Shown here piece by piece: positions 22,721 through 34,921 of a stretch of 64,000 nucleotides of DNA; position 1 is the first letter of the stretch; each line of letters starts with the position of its first letter. Source of the DNA: Ligustrum vulgare (lineage: Eukaryota > Streptophyta > Magnoliopsida > Lamiales > Oleaceae); assembly GCA_963555705.1 (NCBI GenBank), contig OY743168.1, positions 19,102,139-19,166,138 of the forward strand, written 5' to 3'. Under the pieces are notes generated by a model that saw nothing but the letters and a program-made list of their open reading frames with translations, ran no database searches and was not told the DNA's origin. A program made the position numbers and the translations under genes.

Positions 22721-23843
22721 CATGAGTATTGAAATGAAGATGGGGTAGATGATGATAATGATGAAGATGCTTTGCTTTGGTGTTTGTATAATGAGATGGA
22801 ATATGAAATAGATGTAAAATTTATATATATAATGATGATGTTTTTGTATAAGGAATTGTATTAAAACTGATATATTTTGGACTGAAAATAAATTTGAATA
22901 AGGAAAATTGAAATATTTTAATAAATTTGGAATTCAAAATAATTTTGAAAATAATACTTTGAATAAACAATTAAAATAACATAATTTTAGAAATTTGGAC
23001 ATTTAATTTAAAATCGAACAAATTCGATATTTCTTGACTTGGCTAGACGAATCCGTCGCGGCGTTAACTTCAAAACAATGAGTGAAATAGTAGCGACACA
23101 ATTTTCTAAATATTAAAATAATTATTTATTGCATAAAAATTCTGGATCGCTATAAATTGTGTTGGAATTGTGATGAAGTTTTGATTTCTTGACTCCTATT
23201 TGATCTATTATTTAATCTATGAAATTCATGATTTTGAGAAATTGATGCGTGCTTTTCTTATTATGCAATTACTTGATCACTAATTATATGATTTTAGATT
23301 ATGTTTTTTTAAGTTCGAAAGATTAGGAATTCATTAGACTAGCTTCAATTGTCACAAAGTCCGATAGGGGATAGATTTATACCCCTATGCTTTGTATTTT
23401 CTGTTATAGTATTCACAAATCTTTTAATGCTTTCTTACACATTCGGATTCAACATAGAAATATAGTTGGGTCGTGCATAGAAATATGTGCTAATGCTTGT
23501 CCGAAAGGGAGTTTTAACTACATTTGGAATATGAAAATTCAAAACCCGTCAATTGTATTTAAATAAATTGGTTAAAATATGAATGATAGAGTCAAAATGG
23601 ATTCATAATTCTAACGCATTTATTTTCATAAGTTTTAAAATCAAATTTGTCAATTTTTTAGTTTAATCTTTATTTTAATTTTCAAAAACAAAAATTCCAA
23701 CTGAATCAAAGTTTTTCTCTAGTTCCGATTAGGGATTCGTAATCTAAAATACAATTTAAAACAATCTCTGTGGGATCGATACTTGGACTCACATCCACTT
23801 TATTACTTGCGCGACCCGTGTACTTGCGGAGCGATCAAGTTTT

Positions 23844-23861
23844 TGGCGCCGTTGCCGGGGA
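23844..23861 (+). promoter_or_regulatory. Athila primer-binding site
   Basis: TGGCGCCGTTGCCGGGGA follows the LTR end by six bases. It is the primer-binding sequence characteristic of plant Athila/Tat-type Gypsy elements. Confidence 0.85.
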
Positions 23862-24003
23862 TTGTAGTTTAAATTTATTTTTAGATTACCTTCACTAATT
23901 CAGACTTTTTACTTGTTTGTTTTTTATTTTACTTTTATTTTTATATTTAGGATTTTATTTTTTTTAATTTTAGTTTAGTCACTAGTTTCAGATTTTTTCT
24001 TAG

Positions 24004-24990
24004 TTGTGTATGTTACGTTTGAAGAACGGGAATCTTTTCAAAGTTGACCCAAAAATAGAACGTACTTTACACCGTAGATTAAGAGAACTCAGGGAGCTAG
24101 ATAAATCCAAAAATAAAAAAGAGAAACAAATGGCAAACAACAATCTGGTTTTACCTGGTGTTGAGTCAGATGATGAGGGGAACAGACTTGTAGGAGATTT
24201 CATCATCCTGCAAATTGTCCAAAACCAATCAAGCATAGTTTATTCACCTTTTGGTCTTGAGAACTTTCAATGAAAGACCAATGTGATAAACAAGTTTCAA
24301 AATGGACATCAATTTTATGGAAAACCCGATGAAAATCCACATGCACATGTGTCTAAATTTTTAGACATGTGTGAACATTTTAAATATCAGGGTGTTTCAG
24401 ATGATGCCATCAGACTTAGGTTGTTTTCATACACCTTAAGAGATAAGACAATAGATTGGTTAGACTCCCGTCCTCCTGCAAGTATAACAACTTGGAATGA
24501 CTTGGCTCAAAAATTTTGCACAAAATTCATACCTCCAGCCAAAGTCGCTAAACTCAGACATAACATAACAATTTTCCAATAACAAGAGTCTGAATCATTT
24601 GATGAAGCATGGAGCAGGATTAAAAGCATGCTTAGAAAGTACCATCGACATGAACTACCCAAAAATGAGCAAGTAAGGTACTTTTACATTGGCTTGCTCC
24701 CTCAATTCAAGAGTCTTGTTGATTCGTCATCCAATGGATCAATAACTACCCAAACTCTTGAAGGAGCACTTGAACTGTTTGAGAGAATAGTCAATACCAA
24801 TGCAATGTGGGCTTCTGAGAGAACAATCCAAAAGAAACCAGCAGGAGTTTATGCAGTGGATGATGTTTCGGAATTGTCTTCTAAAATAGACTCTTTGATG
24901 AATTTCGTACAAACCAACCATTCAGTGAAAAGTGTAGTAACTTGATGCGAGGAATGTGGAGCTAATCATAATACATCAGATTGTCCAACT
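24004..24990 (+). pseudogene. Gag of an Athila-type element, inactivated by three in-frame stops
   Basis: One reading frame runs through 24004-24984 with stops only at 24271, 24580 and 24943. It encodes a retrotransposon gag domain (NPDENPHAHVSKFLDMCEHF-like region, then LRLFSYTLRDKTIDWL and the ITTWNDLAQKFCTKF core). At 24946-24984 it ends in a C-x2-C-x3-H-x4-C zinc knuckle. Gag packages element RNA into virus-like particles. Directly after the knuckle, at the 7-bp sequence CCAACTA (24985-24991), the gene jumps into LTR sequence, so protease, RT, RNase H and integrase are deleted. Confidence 0.85.
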
Positions 24991-25931
24991 AATGGGCTTT
25001 TTGCGCAATTTTCAGCGGATTTCTCTTATTTTTGACCTAGGCTTCGGGAGATTCTATATATACCAGACTTGGGACACGAAATTAAGGGTTTCCAAATGTG
25101 ATATTTCATGCCAAAACGCTGTGGAATTGCCGGGGGATCCAAACCACGCCAAGATCAAGATTGAAGATACAATTGCAAGGAGATGAATTGTGTTACATCT
25201 TTTCATATCTCTTGTTATTTATTTTCTATTATGTTTCCAGGCTAGGTTAATTGTGTTGGAATTGTGATGAAGTTTTGATTTCTTGACTCCTATTTTGATC
25301 TATTATTTAATCTATGAAATTCATGATTTTGAGAACTTGATGCGTGCTTTTCTTACTATGCAATTACTTGATCACTAATTGTATGATTTTAGATTATGTT
25401 TTCTTAAGTTCGAAAGATTAGGAATTCATTAGACTAGCTTCAATTGTCACAAAATCCGATAGGGGATAGAAATATACCCCTATAATTTGTATTTTCTGTT
25501 ATAGTATTCACAAATCTTTTAATGCTTTCTTACACATTCGGATCAACATAGAAATATAGTTGGGTCGTGCGAAGGAATAGGTGTTAATGCTTGTCCGAAA
25601 GGGAGTTTTTACTACATTTGGAATATGAAAATTCAAAACCCGTCAATTGTATTTAAATAAATTGGTTAAAATATGAATGATAGAGTCAAAATGGATTCAT
25701 AATTCTAACGCATTTATTTTCATAAGTTTTAAAATCAAATTTGTCAATTTTTTAGTTTAATCTTTATTTTAATTTTCAAAAACAAAAATTCCAACTCAAT
25801 CAAAGTTTTTCTCTAGTTCTGATTAGGGATTCGTAATCTAAAATACAATTTAAAACAATCTTTGTGGGATCGATAATTGGATCTACGTCCACTCTATTAC
25901 TTGCGCGACCCGTGCACTTGCGGAGCGATCA
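24985..25931 (+). mobile_element. Truncated 3' LTR of the Athila-type element
   Basis: The sequence from CCAACTA to GCGATCA is colinear with 19820-20088 plus 23160-23837 of the 5' LTR. It shows the state of the LTR before the solo-LTR insertion. CCAACTA also occurs at 19820-19826, so the deletion joining gag to this LTR happened at a 7-bp microhomology. Confidence 0.8.
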
Positions 25932-26227
25932 AGTATTTTTGGGAGAATGTATAGTTAAAAATTGTTTGAAAAGTCAAATTTTGTTAACTTTAGTAAAATT
26001 GATGGTTGAGATTGAGCGTTTTAAAATTTTAGTACTTTTATAGCCCACTTAAATGAAGTAAGGATACCTCTCTAAAAGAAGAACTCAAGCTTTCCCATCA
26101 TCCTCTTCCTTGTGATCCTATCAATTCAGTCATCACCTACTCCTTCTAAAATAATGGGGCCCAAACAGGGGCTTGGTAACACTATTTGGTTTATAAAATG
26201 GTTTATTTATGATTTTGAGGAAAAATA

Positions 26228-27264
26228 AGGGTGAACAAATAAATCGTCAACCCACTAAACCGAACCAAGCCATAACAAATTGTTCAATTTGATGCGATTT
26301 CAAACATGAATGGTTTGGTTTGGAAAAATTCTAAACAACTTCAAACGGTTTAGTTTAGATTTCAATTGTCAAAATTGCGGTTTCAAAAACCGCAAACCGC
26401 CAAGTTTTAAACAAAGTATAATAAATAAAAAAATGAGTGAAAAAATAAAAAATAAAAAATGAGTGTAGGAATAGCTTTGAAACCTTTTAGTCATTCTGAG
26501 TGCTATTTTAATTTCTTTTTCCAATAGAAATGGGTTATATAATAACTTTTATCAAAATCTGGACGTGTTCTTGAAAGATTTCTAGTATCTGTCAATTGCA
26601 AAAAAAGTGGGATTTTTTTTCGAAAAAAACTATGTTCTAATCTATGTAAGTTTGATCCATCCTATAAGCAATCCAACCTCATTTCCATCTAGAACTATTG
26701 AATGTTGTTGAAAAGTTAAAATGAAATATGCAGTTTTCATTGAAGAACTTTATAAACAAACTAGAAGAGAATTTATTATGACACAAATTTATAGCAAACT
26801 AAATAGAAGAAATACTCTTACTATAACACAGTTTGTTAACTTTTATTCACGTGAATGGTTCTGAACAAGTAAATCTCATTTGTAGTTGCAACCCGCCATC
26901 TTGAAAAAAAATTAAGAACTCCATTTGACGTAATCTATGTAATGGTCAGTGGGTATTTCTTAGTTATCAACCCAAAGTTAGTGTAGATCATTCACTCAAT
27001 ACTATGTATTGATTATGAAATCCGTGATCTTTGCTAGATTAATCAATCATTCATTCATTATAGCATTACCGTACAAGAATGTGCCTTGGTTTGGAATCTA
27101 CTAATTTATTTGATTGCAAACCGCGGTTTTTAATCGCACCAAACCACAAAAAATGGTTTGGTTTAGGAAATGAAATGATTTGGTTTTGTTTGAAAAAAAA
27201 TTCAAACCGTTTTTTGTTTGAAATTTTGCTACAAACTGCCCTAACCAAATCATGTTCACCCCTA
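26228..27264. mobile_element. Probable hAT-type non-autonomous element (~1.0 kb)
   Basis: The ends TAAGGGTGAACA (left) and TAGGGGTGAACATG (reverse complement of the right) are hAT-like, with 'aaaccgc/ggtttggttt' subterminal sequence on both sides. It splits a dispersed repeat whose uninterrupted form is at about 18590-18640 (GATTTTGAGATAAAAAGTAG). The target duplication has diverged, so the exact ends are uncertain. Confidence 0.55.
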
Positions 27265-27480
27265 ATAAAAAGCAGTTGTTCAAAATTGGAGAGAAGAAAT
27301 GTGTATATTTCAAAAAATAGTTTACAATATTGTGTAGTTTATAAACATTTTTATAAACCCTTTTTTTATGTTTACTGAACACATAAAAAAATAATCCCAA
27401 GGAAAAAATACATAAATCAGGCCATTACAAATTCACAATTCATAATTAGCAAACATCTTACATTTATTCATTAATCAGGT

Positions 27481-27482
<2 letters not shown>

Positions 27483-27563
<81 letters not shown>
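27483..27563. repeat. (TA)n microsatellite
   Basis: An uninterrupted TA dinucleotide run of about 80 bp. Confidence 0.95.
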
Positions 27564-27564
<1 letters not shown>

Positions 27565-27569
<5 letters not shown>

Positions 27570-30390
27570 TCAATTTCAACACCACCCTCACCCCAACCCC
27601 AGTAACATGCATCAAAGTCGACATCTCACCACCACAGCCGCCGCCGCAGCCGCCTCCACTTAAAACTTCGATGCATCACCACCATATCTAATGACTCACC
27701 ACCACCAACGCCCCAATCTCCCATGCACCATCATCATAACCGTGCAATCCGACACACCACCACCACCATCATATTCACCATCATCATCACCGACGACGAC
27801 GACCACCAACAACCACCACGATGACTATTACATGTGGCCTAAGAAATATTACATGGATGCTGAGAAATTGAACGAGTGACCTGAAAAGAAACGTGTGATG
27901 TGAGAGTATATGAATGTAACCTAAGAAAAATTGAACATGTGACTTAGGGAATTGAATGTGTGATCAAAGAAATTTGTTGAGGACATCCAGAAGCCACCAT
28001 CCAACGAACCACCACCACCACCACCACCACAATCTCCGACGCTCCACCACAATTACCATCACCATCGTAACCATGTTCATGAGGAAGTGAATGGTTGTAA
28101 CTTAGAGAAAATTAACAAGAGAAGAAATGAATGTGTGTGACCCTAGAAAATGAGCATAGATCAAATGAATGTGTGTGACTATAAAATGAACATGTAATTG
28201 AACGTGTCACTTGAGTCCTAACCCGTGACTTAAGAAAATCTCAAACATTACACTACTGTCAAACGAAATGGTCTCAACTCCACACCACCTGAGACAATCA
28301 ACATGTGACTTGAGACAATCTCAAACATCATACCACTTTCAGACTCCATGGCCTCAACTCCACACCGCCACCACTATGGTGCCACGACAACCATTTTCAC
28401 AAGCCACAGCCACCCCTTCATATGAACCCTACAACCTCCGACACCTACAAAATCGACCCCTGCACTACACCCACACCCATGATTCTGAACTTGGTTTTAG
28501 GAACTTCGGCGCATTCAGCACTACACCCACACCCACACCCACAACCATGATTCTGAACTTGGTTTTAGGAACTTCGGTGCATTCAGGTTGGATCTCATAA
28601 TAAGAATCACAGGAGCTCCATGAACCCTCTAGTTGGGTGTAGGAGACTAGCGCTCTTGTGCACAATATGATACCACATCCAACGGGGATGAGGGACGAAT
28701 GCGCTGCATCAACGACAATGGGTCGTTTGCGTGTACGCTATTGTGCCCATGGATGTTTCCGCTAGGGTGGAATGGTTACAATTCGTGGGATTTGAAGAGT
28801 AAATATAAAGGGTTGGATTTAGAGAGGACAGTGGTTGAGGTAGCTAGTGAAGGAGTGGTGGAGGAAAAGGGAAAGGGAAAGGGGGAAGTGGAGTCTGAGG
28901 AAGAGGAAGGTGGACCTGCCATTGAAACTAACGAACAGAGTTTTTAGCCTTTTAGGTAAGCTATATATTAGGATTTTAATTAGAAAGGTTCATTTAATTT
29001 AATAATAATATTTTTTTATAATTATAAATTGAATTAAGACCTGATTTTTGAATTTATATAAGTTTGATCTTATATTTGAACTTGGTTTCTAAAAAACAGG
29101 ATTGGTTGTAATTTTCTCAATCATTAACTATAAAAATAAAATCACTAACATTCAATATGGATGGTGAACTAAAATATGGTGCCATACTAAATTAAAAAAA
29201 TTGGAAATCACGCCCTTACATCCTTTTGAACTTCACAGTTCAAAAATCAAATTTCTAAGTTCTTTATAAAAAATCAGATCATAACTCATTTTTAATTATT
29301 AATTAATAATATATTAAATTCAATTAATTTATCTGCCCCCATCTCTAACACCTGCATTACCCACTTCAACCCTAGTTCCAATGATCTGCTCATACCCTCA
29401 CAAACACACTTCTGTCAACTACATAAGAAGTAATATCCTCAAGAAGGTAAAGAATCCAAGGCCACCGCAGGAGTTCACCCTATCGTGCTAGCGATGGGCG
29501 ACGGGCCGATGCCCCCATCATCACTCTGTAGACTGCATGAAGCAGCGACATCGGAAAATACAACACCGAGCATTGCTGCTTCATACATAGCAACATTCAT
29601 GAAGCGTAGAGGCAGTGAGTTGCGCTACAGCCGTCTCTGCCAACGATCTGTCATTTTCATCTTCCTCTGTGTTTGGAGTGATATAATTGAATTGGGAAAC
29701 ATGATATATTAGAGGAGGTGGTGCATGTGTACTGTACTCTATGTATGTGGCGGTGAGTGATTTATGAGTATGTCATGGTAGTGGACGATCTGTGCTAGGT
29801 ATATGTGGTGTGGTGTGGTGTGGTGTGGTGTGTGTATGGAAGCAGATCTATGTGTATGGAAGTCGATTTGTGTGTTTTTGGTCGGAAGTGGTGGTGGCGG
29901 TTTTTTTGGAGTTGTTTCTTGCTCAAATCTATTGTTTAGCCAGAATTTCTGGGTGTTTTGTTTGTGCAGACGGTGTTGGTAGTGGTGCGACAATGGTGAT
30001 GCTTGTGAGGTTACGATTGCAGTGGCGTTGGCGTTGGTTCTAGCGGTGTAGATGAGGTGGCACGACATTCGTTGTCACCAGTGGTGTAGATGGGGTGTGT
30101 GGTGGTGGTAGTGGTAATGGTGATGTGGTGGCATGTGGTGGGTAGGATTGTGATGATTAAATTTATAATTTGTGATCAAATTTCTTTTAAATTACGACTA
30201 AATTGTTGCATTTTTTGGTGCGCAGTATCTGAGGAGGTAACAAATGGCAACTTATTTTTGTTATGGTTTCAGTTACGTGGTATGTGCATGGTTGTGTTTG
30301 TGGTGGTGGTGGTTTTGTTGGTGGCGACTTTAGCGACGATTGTGGTGGAGGTGCATGTAGTTGGTAGTGGTGGGGTGGTGGGGTAGTGTA
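27565..30390. other. Low-complexity CCACCA/GGTGGT-rich region without a recognisable gene
   Basis: Long compositionally biased stretches (CACCACCAC at 27580-28060; GGTGGTGG and TGTGG runs at 29805-30390) open frames on both strands that look like simple-sequence artefacts. A ~76-bp direct duplication with CATGATTCTGAACTTGGTTT occurs at about 28479 and 28547. 28699-28947 encodes an 82-aa frame with an acidic, Lys/Gly/Glu-rich tail and no known domain. I do not call genes here. Confidence 0.45.
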
Positions 30391-31250
30391 GCATAAGATG
30401 AAATTGTAACCAATATTGAGATTGTGATCAAATAATTTGTAATCGTAACTCATAAATTTAACTTGTGACCATTATTTTAAAATTTTGTGATGTAAAATAA
30501 GTTGTGATCGATAAATGAGTCATGATCTTAGAAACCTGTGATCAAGAAATATGTTGTGACCTATAAAATTTGTAATTTGTGATCAAGAATTAAGTTGTGA
30601 CCTATAAAATTCGTGATTTGTGACCAATAAATAAGTTGTGACTTGCAAAATTTGTGATTTGTGATCGAGAAATAAATTATGACTTATAAAATTTGTAATT
30701 CTGACCAAGAAAAAAGTTACAACCTATAAAATTCGTGATTTCTCATTACCACTGGATTTCTTCGAAAGAGCAAGGTTCGCTTTGCTCTTTACAGAGAATC
30801 TCCGAGTATGCTAAAAAGCGACATCTCATCTCTATAATACGATAATTGTGGGTGGAGAATACTTGTGTATTCTACACGTACAAAATCTTTGTATCGAGAA
30901 ATAAGTCGTGACCTATAAATTTTTATTTTGTGATGGATAAATAAGTCGTGACCTTTAATATTTGTAATTTGTGACCGAATAATAATTTGTGATCAATTAA
31001 TTTGATAATTTGTGATCAAAAATAAGTTGTAACCTATAATATTGTGATTTGTGATCGATAATCAAGTCTTGACCTAAGAAATTTATAAATTGTGACCTAC
31101 GAAATTCGAAACTTGTGATCAAGAAATAAATTGTGACTGTGACCATACACTTATAACTTGATTTGTAACTTGTGACATAAAAAATTGTGACTTGTAATCA
31201 TAATAAGTTGTGACCTAAAATATTGTGACTTGTGACCATAAACAATAAAA
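30390..31250. repeat. Degenerate array of 'TTGTGACCTATAAAATTTGT' units
   Basis: Units of about 30-40 bp alternate TTGTGAC(C/T)-(T/A)ATAAAATT and GTGATTTGTGATC(A/G)AGAAATAAG. About 20 copies are visible. The array is broken at about 30740-30890 by unrelated sequence containing GAAAGAGCAAGGTTCGCTTT. Related sparse units occur at 27880-28230. Confidence 0.6.
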
Positions 31251-31291
31251 TATATAATTAATTATGACCTGATTTTTGAAATAAAACCTTA

Positions 31292-31830
31292 GGGTCTGTT
31301 TAATTCACTTGAATTTTCCTGGAAAATGTGAAAATGTGGAAAACATTTTCTACCTTTTGTATTTGTATGTTGTTTGAAGACAAAATTTGCCTTGGAAAAT
31401 ATTTTTCAAGGTACAACCAATTAAAGCACACTTAACTCATTTACCTTGAAAATATTTTTTTATCTATTTGGTAAGAAAATATTTTCCACCTTAGGTGGAA
31501 AATACATTTTCGTTACGTTTGATCATTTTTGTTGTTGTTAATTGACTTTTTTTTTTCCAAAAATTAAATATTACTATTATCAAGTACAAATAAGTGAAAA
31601 ATAAATTTTTTTATTAAAATAGCTAAATTTTGATTTATTTGGCTATTTGCTATGGAAAATAATGTCAATCAAACAATAAAATTAGGAATTTTTTCACTTT
31701 TTCACCTGGAAAATTAATCCAATCAAACACTTCCAATTAGCATTTTTCAGGAAAATATTTTCTAGACAAATCAATTCCTAGAAAATATTTTCTTACCATC
31801 TATTTTTCTTCTTTTGAATCAAATACAGCC
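31292..31830. mobile_element. Harbinger-like MITE, 539 bp
   Basis: The ends GGGTCTGTTTAATTC and (reverse complement of the right) GGCTGTATTTGATTC form imperfect terminal inverted repeats, bordered by TTA on the left and TAA on the right. The interior is rich in GGAAAATATTTTC and resembles the MITE at 39812-40327. It has no coding capacity. Confidence 0.6.
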
Positions 31831-31834
31831 TAAA

Positions 31835-32517
31835 TCTTAATTTTGAAAATGTATACTTTAAAAATCTTAATTATGTATTCTTTCAATGTAAATTGCTAAA
31901 CAAACAAGGGTCTGTATAGACTGGCCCGACCCCGACCCCTCACTGTATTGTGAGGGGCCGGTTATACAACTATACAAGGCTCCATTTATGTATAGCATAA
32001 TAATCCATAGAAAATGAAGCGAGCAACACGAAAAAAAATGTGGTCAAAAGCTCTACTGATTAATTTTTTTTTTTTTTTTTAATTATAAAAATGGGAAAAT
32101 AGATAGAATAGACTAAAAGGAGTGAAATAAAACCCAACCTCAAGAAAAGAGAAGAAAAGAAAATAGAAACGATACCATATTAACTAGCTCTAGATAAAAC
32201 TACTGCATATTAATGTCTCCATTTGGGTTTATCATAACTTTAATATCTTCTTAAGCTCATCCATTCTTTACACAAACACTTCCAATTACTGCAGGAATAC
32301 AAAGACTAGCTGAATTAATTATTAGATTTTCACAAGTTGTATGAAATATGATTGTCAAGTATCGTTCATTCCATTCTTTTCATCAGTTATTCACGAATCA
32401 AATGAACAATTCTGCAGTATATATTTTGGAAGTCAAGTAATATACAAATGCAACAACTTATTGAAAAAGTTAACGACTTAACACATATGGAGAACGACTT
32501 TGAAGTCATCGTCTCTG
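31835..32517. other. 3' flank of the proline-rich gene, paralogous to 58250-58800
   Basis: No other gene is seen. Blocks such as AGACTAAAAGGAGTGAAATA (about 32110 and 58370) and the TTCCTGCAGGA-type region match the downstream DNA of the gene at 58805. They mark this as part of a duplicated locus, probably 3' UTR and flank. Confidence 0.5.
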
Positions 32518-32718
32518 TCAGCTCTGATGAAGAGGTGGCGGAGGAGACCTGTAAAAATAAGGTCTCCTAAGTCTGGAAATTTGTGGAGATGGAGGTGGAA
32601 ATGGAGCACGACTTCTTGCGGTGGTTTGGGAAGGAAAGCTTATGGCCATGATAATGATCAACATAAGAGTGGCAATATTGAGAAAGGAAATATAATATCC
32701 ATTTCCTTTAGTTCCCAT
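32518..32718 (-). CDS. Small secreted proline-rich (extensin-like) protein, short paralogue
   Basis: The 66-residue product begins MGTKG and has a hydrophobic segment (SFLNIATLMLIIIMAISF, about residues 10-27) that looks like a signal peptide. A short mature part with FPPPSP and SPPPPLHQ motifs suggests a wall or apoplast protein. The frame is open further upstream to 32838, but a TATA box (TATATAAA on the minus strand, about 32750-32760) lies just before this ATG, so the internal start is chosen. It is clearly paralogous to 58805-59095 but about 30 residues shorter, having lost most Pro-rich repeats, so it may be degenerating. Specific function unknown. Confidence 0.6.
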   Translation of the reverse strand: MGTKGNGYYISFLNIATLMLIIIMAISFPSQTTARSRAPFPPPSPQISRLRRPYFYRSPPPPLHQS

Positions 32719-33767
32719 CTTTGCTATACAAAAATGGGTTTGCTTCTCTCCATTTATATAGATAGGGCTAATCCTCATAATTAGTGAAGTTTCATTTAGC
32801 CTCCATTCGGCGGTTAAATTTATAACACTAAAAGACAAAATTCAACACAAAATTTAATTTACACAATTTACCAAACAACTTTTTAACCATCCATATTTTC
32901 TTTCTCCAATTACACAATTTCTCAAACTAATTTTTAACCCTACATCTTACCTAGAAAATACAAATAAATCCAACACAAAAATTAATTTCATAATTACTGT
33001 CTACCGAACATAGCCTTAGAAATTAATTTACTCAATAGAAACGTTCAATGAGAGTTAGGTGACAATATTGACCTAATACTTTAAATTGCACCTTTGTTTC
33101 ATAGAGGCTGCAAGGAAAAAAAGTAATAGAGTAGAAACACAATGACAATTATTTGATGCATCTATTCAATAACAGACTATCTACAGCTGGTAGACTGTGT
33201 GTTAACGTGATATAAAATGTAGTGTGAGTAACTCAATTTCATCATTCATTGAATCTATCATATAATGCCACCTTGATTGATAAATTATAGTATCATTGAC
33301 TTTGAATAACACATAACATGTTATTCGCTATTTTAATTTTATTGGGAGACGATTTAGTTTTGAATAAAAGTGATGATTCGTCAGCAAAGAGAGAGGGGGA
33401 CAATTTCAATTAATGAAATGTTGACTAATATGGATCAATTTGTTTGGGACCGCTGCTGAATATATAGTAATAAGACACTGAAAGTACTTTGGCCAACATT
33501 ATTTCTATTCTATTCTATTCTATACTATAATATAAAATGACGGTAGTGCCTTTTTATTAATGAATGATGATCAATGATGAACTAAAAAATCTTATTAATA
33601 GATGAATCAAATTTTTTACAAGAAAGATAACAGCATCCTCAATGGTTGGGTCTATGTACTGGAATCTCTCATCAAGATTGTTTAATTCAACGCGAATGTC
33701 CAGAAAATGCGAAATCCGTGAAAAAAGACAATATGCATTGGTCAAAAATTTCGAAAATAAAAGTCAG
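32719..33767. other. Upstream flank of the proline-rich gene and duplicated block A
   Basis: 32820-33010 holds a dispersed MITE-like repeat. From about 33640 the sequence is paralogous to about 56170-56280 (shared GGTCTATGTACTGGAATCT). On the minus strand, 33557-33745 encodes a 62-aa frame (LNNLDERFQYIDPTIEDAV) also visible in the paralogue. It may be an exon fragment of an unidentified gene. The LTR element interrupts the block at 33768. Confidence 0.45.
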
Positions 33768-34001
33768 TGTTATAAAACTATCAAAATCTAAACAAGAATT
33801 AGAGATGAAGAGATGGAGAGAATAAAGAGGAGAATTCTCATTCCATTAGGTGTGTCAAATACAACAATGAATACCTCTATTTATAGGAAGATAAAGTCAT
33901 TCACAATAATTCTTTACAATATTAATTAGGTGGGAGTTAGGTAAGAAATTAGGTAGAGATCTACAAAGGAATTTCTTAATAATTTCTAATAATTTATAAC
34001 A
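33768..34001 (-). repeat. LTR (3' copy by element polarity)
   Basis: This 234-bp LTR is identical to 39549-39782 except for A/G within the AATGAATRCCTC stretch near the TATA box. The minus-strand TATAAATAGAGG suggests the pol II promoter. Confidence 0.9.
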
Positions 34002-34033
34002 CTCCCCCTTGAATGACTTATTGCTCAATTGTC

Positions 34034-34760
34034 TTCCTCGTTAAAACCTTGCTAAGAAAATCCAGTGGGATAAAACTTGAGCAAAGGAAAAAAGAGTACA
34101 GCTGCTCCCCCTGATGTTGGCCATCATTAATCATTGAGTCTAATATCCAAAATGACATCAATAATAAGTAGTACAAATCATGTACTGAAATCTGAAGTGC
34201 TTCGCTGCTTCAGTGTTTTAGTGCTTTAGTGCTGCCTCGTTAAAACCTTGTCAGTAAAACCCAATGGGACAAAATCTGAACGAAGGAAAAAGAGTACAGC
34301 CGCTGCCTCGTTAAAACCTTGTCAGGAAAACCCTGTGGGACAAAACCTGGACGAAGGAAAAAGAGTACAGCATGACAGCATGATTCTCCCCCTGAAGTGT
34401 GCAATCAAGTATTCATGAACCTTTTGAATAATGATATCATCTTTCTTCTGGAATATATATGAAAATCTTCCTGTGTGTAGCCGATATCATAACATTCTTC
34501 ATAAGATGTGTATGATTTTCTTCATTTGTTGATATCATTCCAGTATAACAATGTGTTGCTGAATTATAGCTTGTTGATAGCTATGATGATGCCTCAAAAA
34601 CCTTGCTAGGAAAACCCTGTGGGACAAAACCTCAGCGAAGGGAAAAAGAGTGCAGTATTCTCATTAATTTTCATCAATACGCCTCAACTGTTGCCTCATT
34701 AAAAACCTTGCTAGGAAAACCCTGTGGGACAAAACCTCAGCTAAGGGAAAAAGAGTGCAA
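34034..34760 (-). repeat. Five copies of a ~68-bp Copia 3'-region repeat
   Basis: Copies start near 34034, 34232, 34303, 34590 and 34692. Each has CCTCGTTAAAACCTTG (or CCTCA-), GGAAAACCC(T)GTGGGACAAA and GAAGGAAAAAGAGTACAGC. Similar repeats are common near the 3' end of plant Copia elements. CTCCCCCTGA polypurine-like complements occur beside several copies. Confidence 0.75.
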
Positions 34761-34921
34761 CGCGTATTTATTCCTTTTCATGGAATATCACAAGTATATT
34801 GATGCAATCACGAATCTTTTCATCGTATAATTTATGATGAGCTTTATATAAATCGTTCATAGCTCATGATGTCATAACATGCTATATTAAGCAATGTTGT
34901 ACTAATTTATTGATTGCATCT

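Larger units (their letters stand above)
20089..23154 (-). mobile_element. Solo Gypsy LTR (3,066 bp) nested in the Athila LTR
   Basis: The plus-strand ends are TGTAGCGCCC and GATCGCTATA (CA decayed to TA), flanked by the 5-bp target duplication AATTG at 20084-20088 and 23155-23159. The Athila 3' LTR copy at about 25245 shows the uninterrupted target. The terminal ~150 bp and the TATGTTTTTATG-type repeats match the LTR arms at 1-7472, so it is one family with a longer variant here. No interior or second LTR remains. Confidence 0.85.
19312..23837 (+). mobile_element. 5' LTR of an Athila-type Gypsy element (interrupted by a solo LTR)
   Basis: The LTR starts TGTTGATAAGTGTATTTTAT (or TGATAAGTG three bases later), a common plant Gypsy LTR start, and ends GCGATCA just before the primer-binding site. 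Without the nested 3,066-bp insert it would be about 1.45 kb. Its 3' part (19820-20088 plus 23160-23837) is repeated at 24985-25931 as the remnant of the 3' LTR. Confidence 0.75.

Noticed and set aside
27565..30450. Several 60-110 aa frames in CCACCA/GGTGGT-rich DNA as genes
   Set aside because: They are simple-sequence artefacts without domains and lie on both strands at once.
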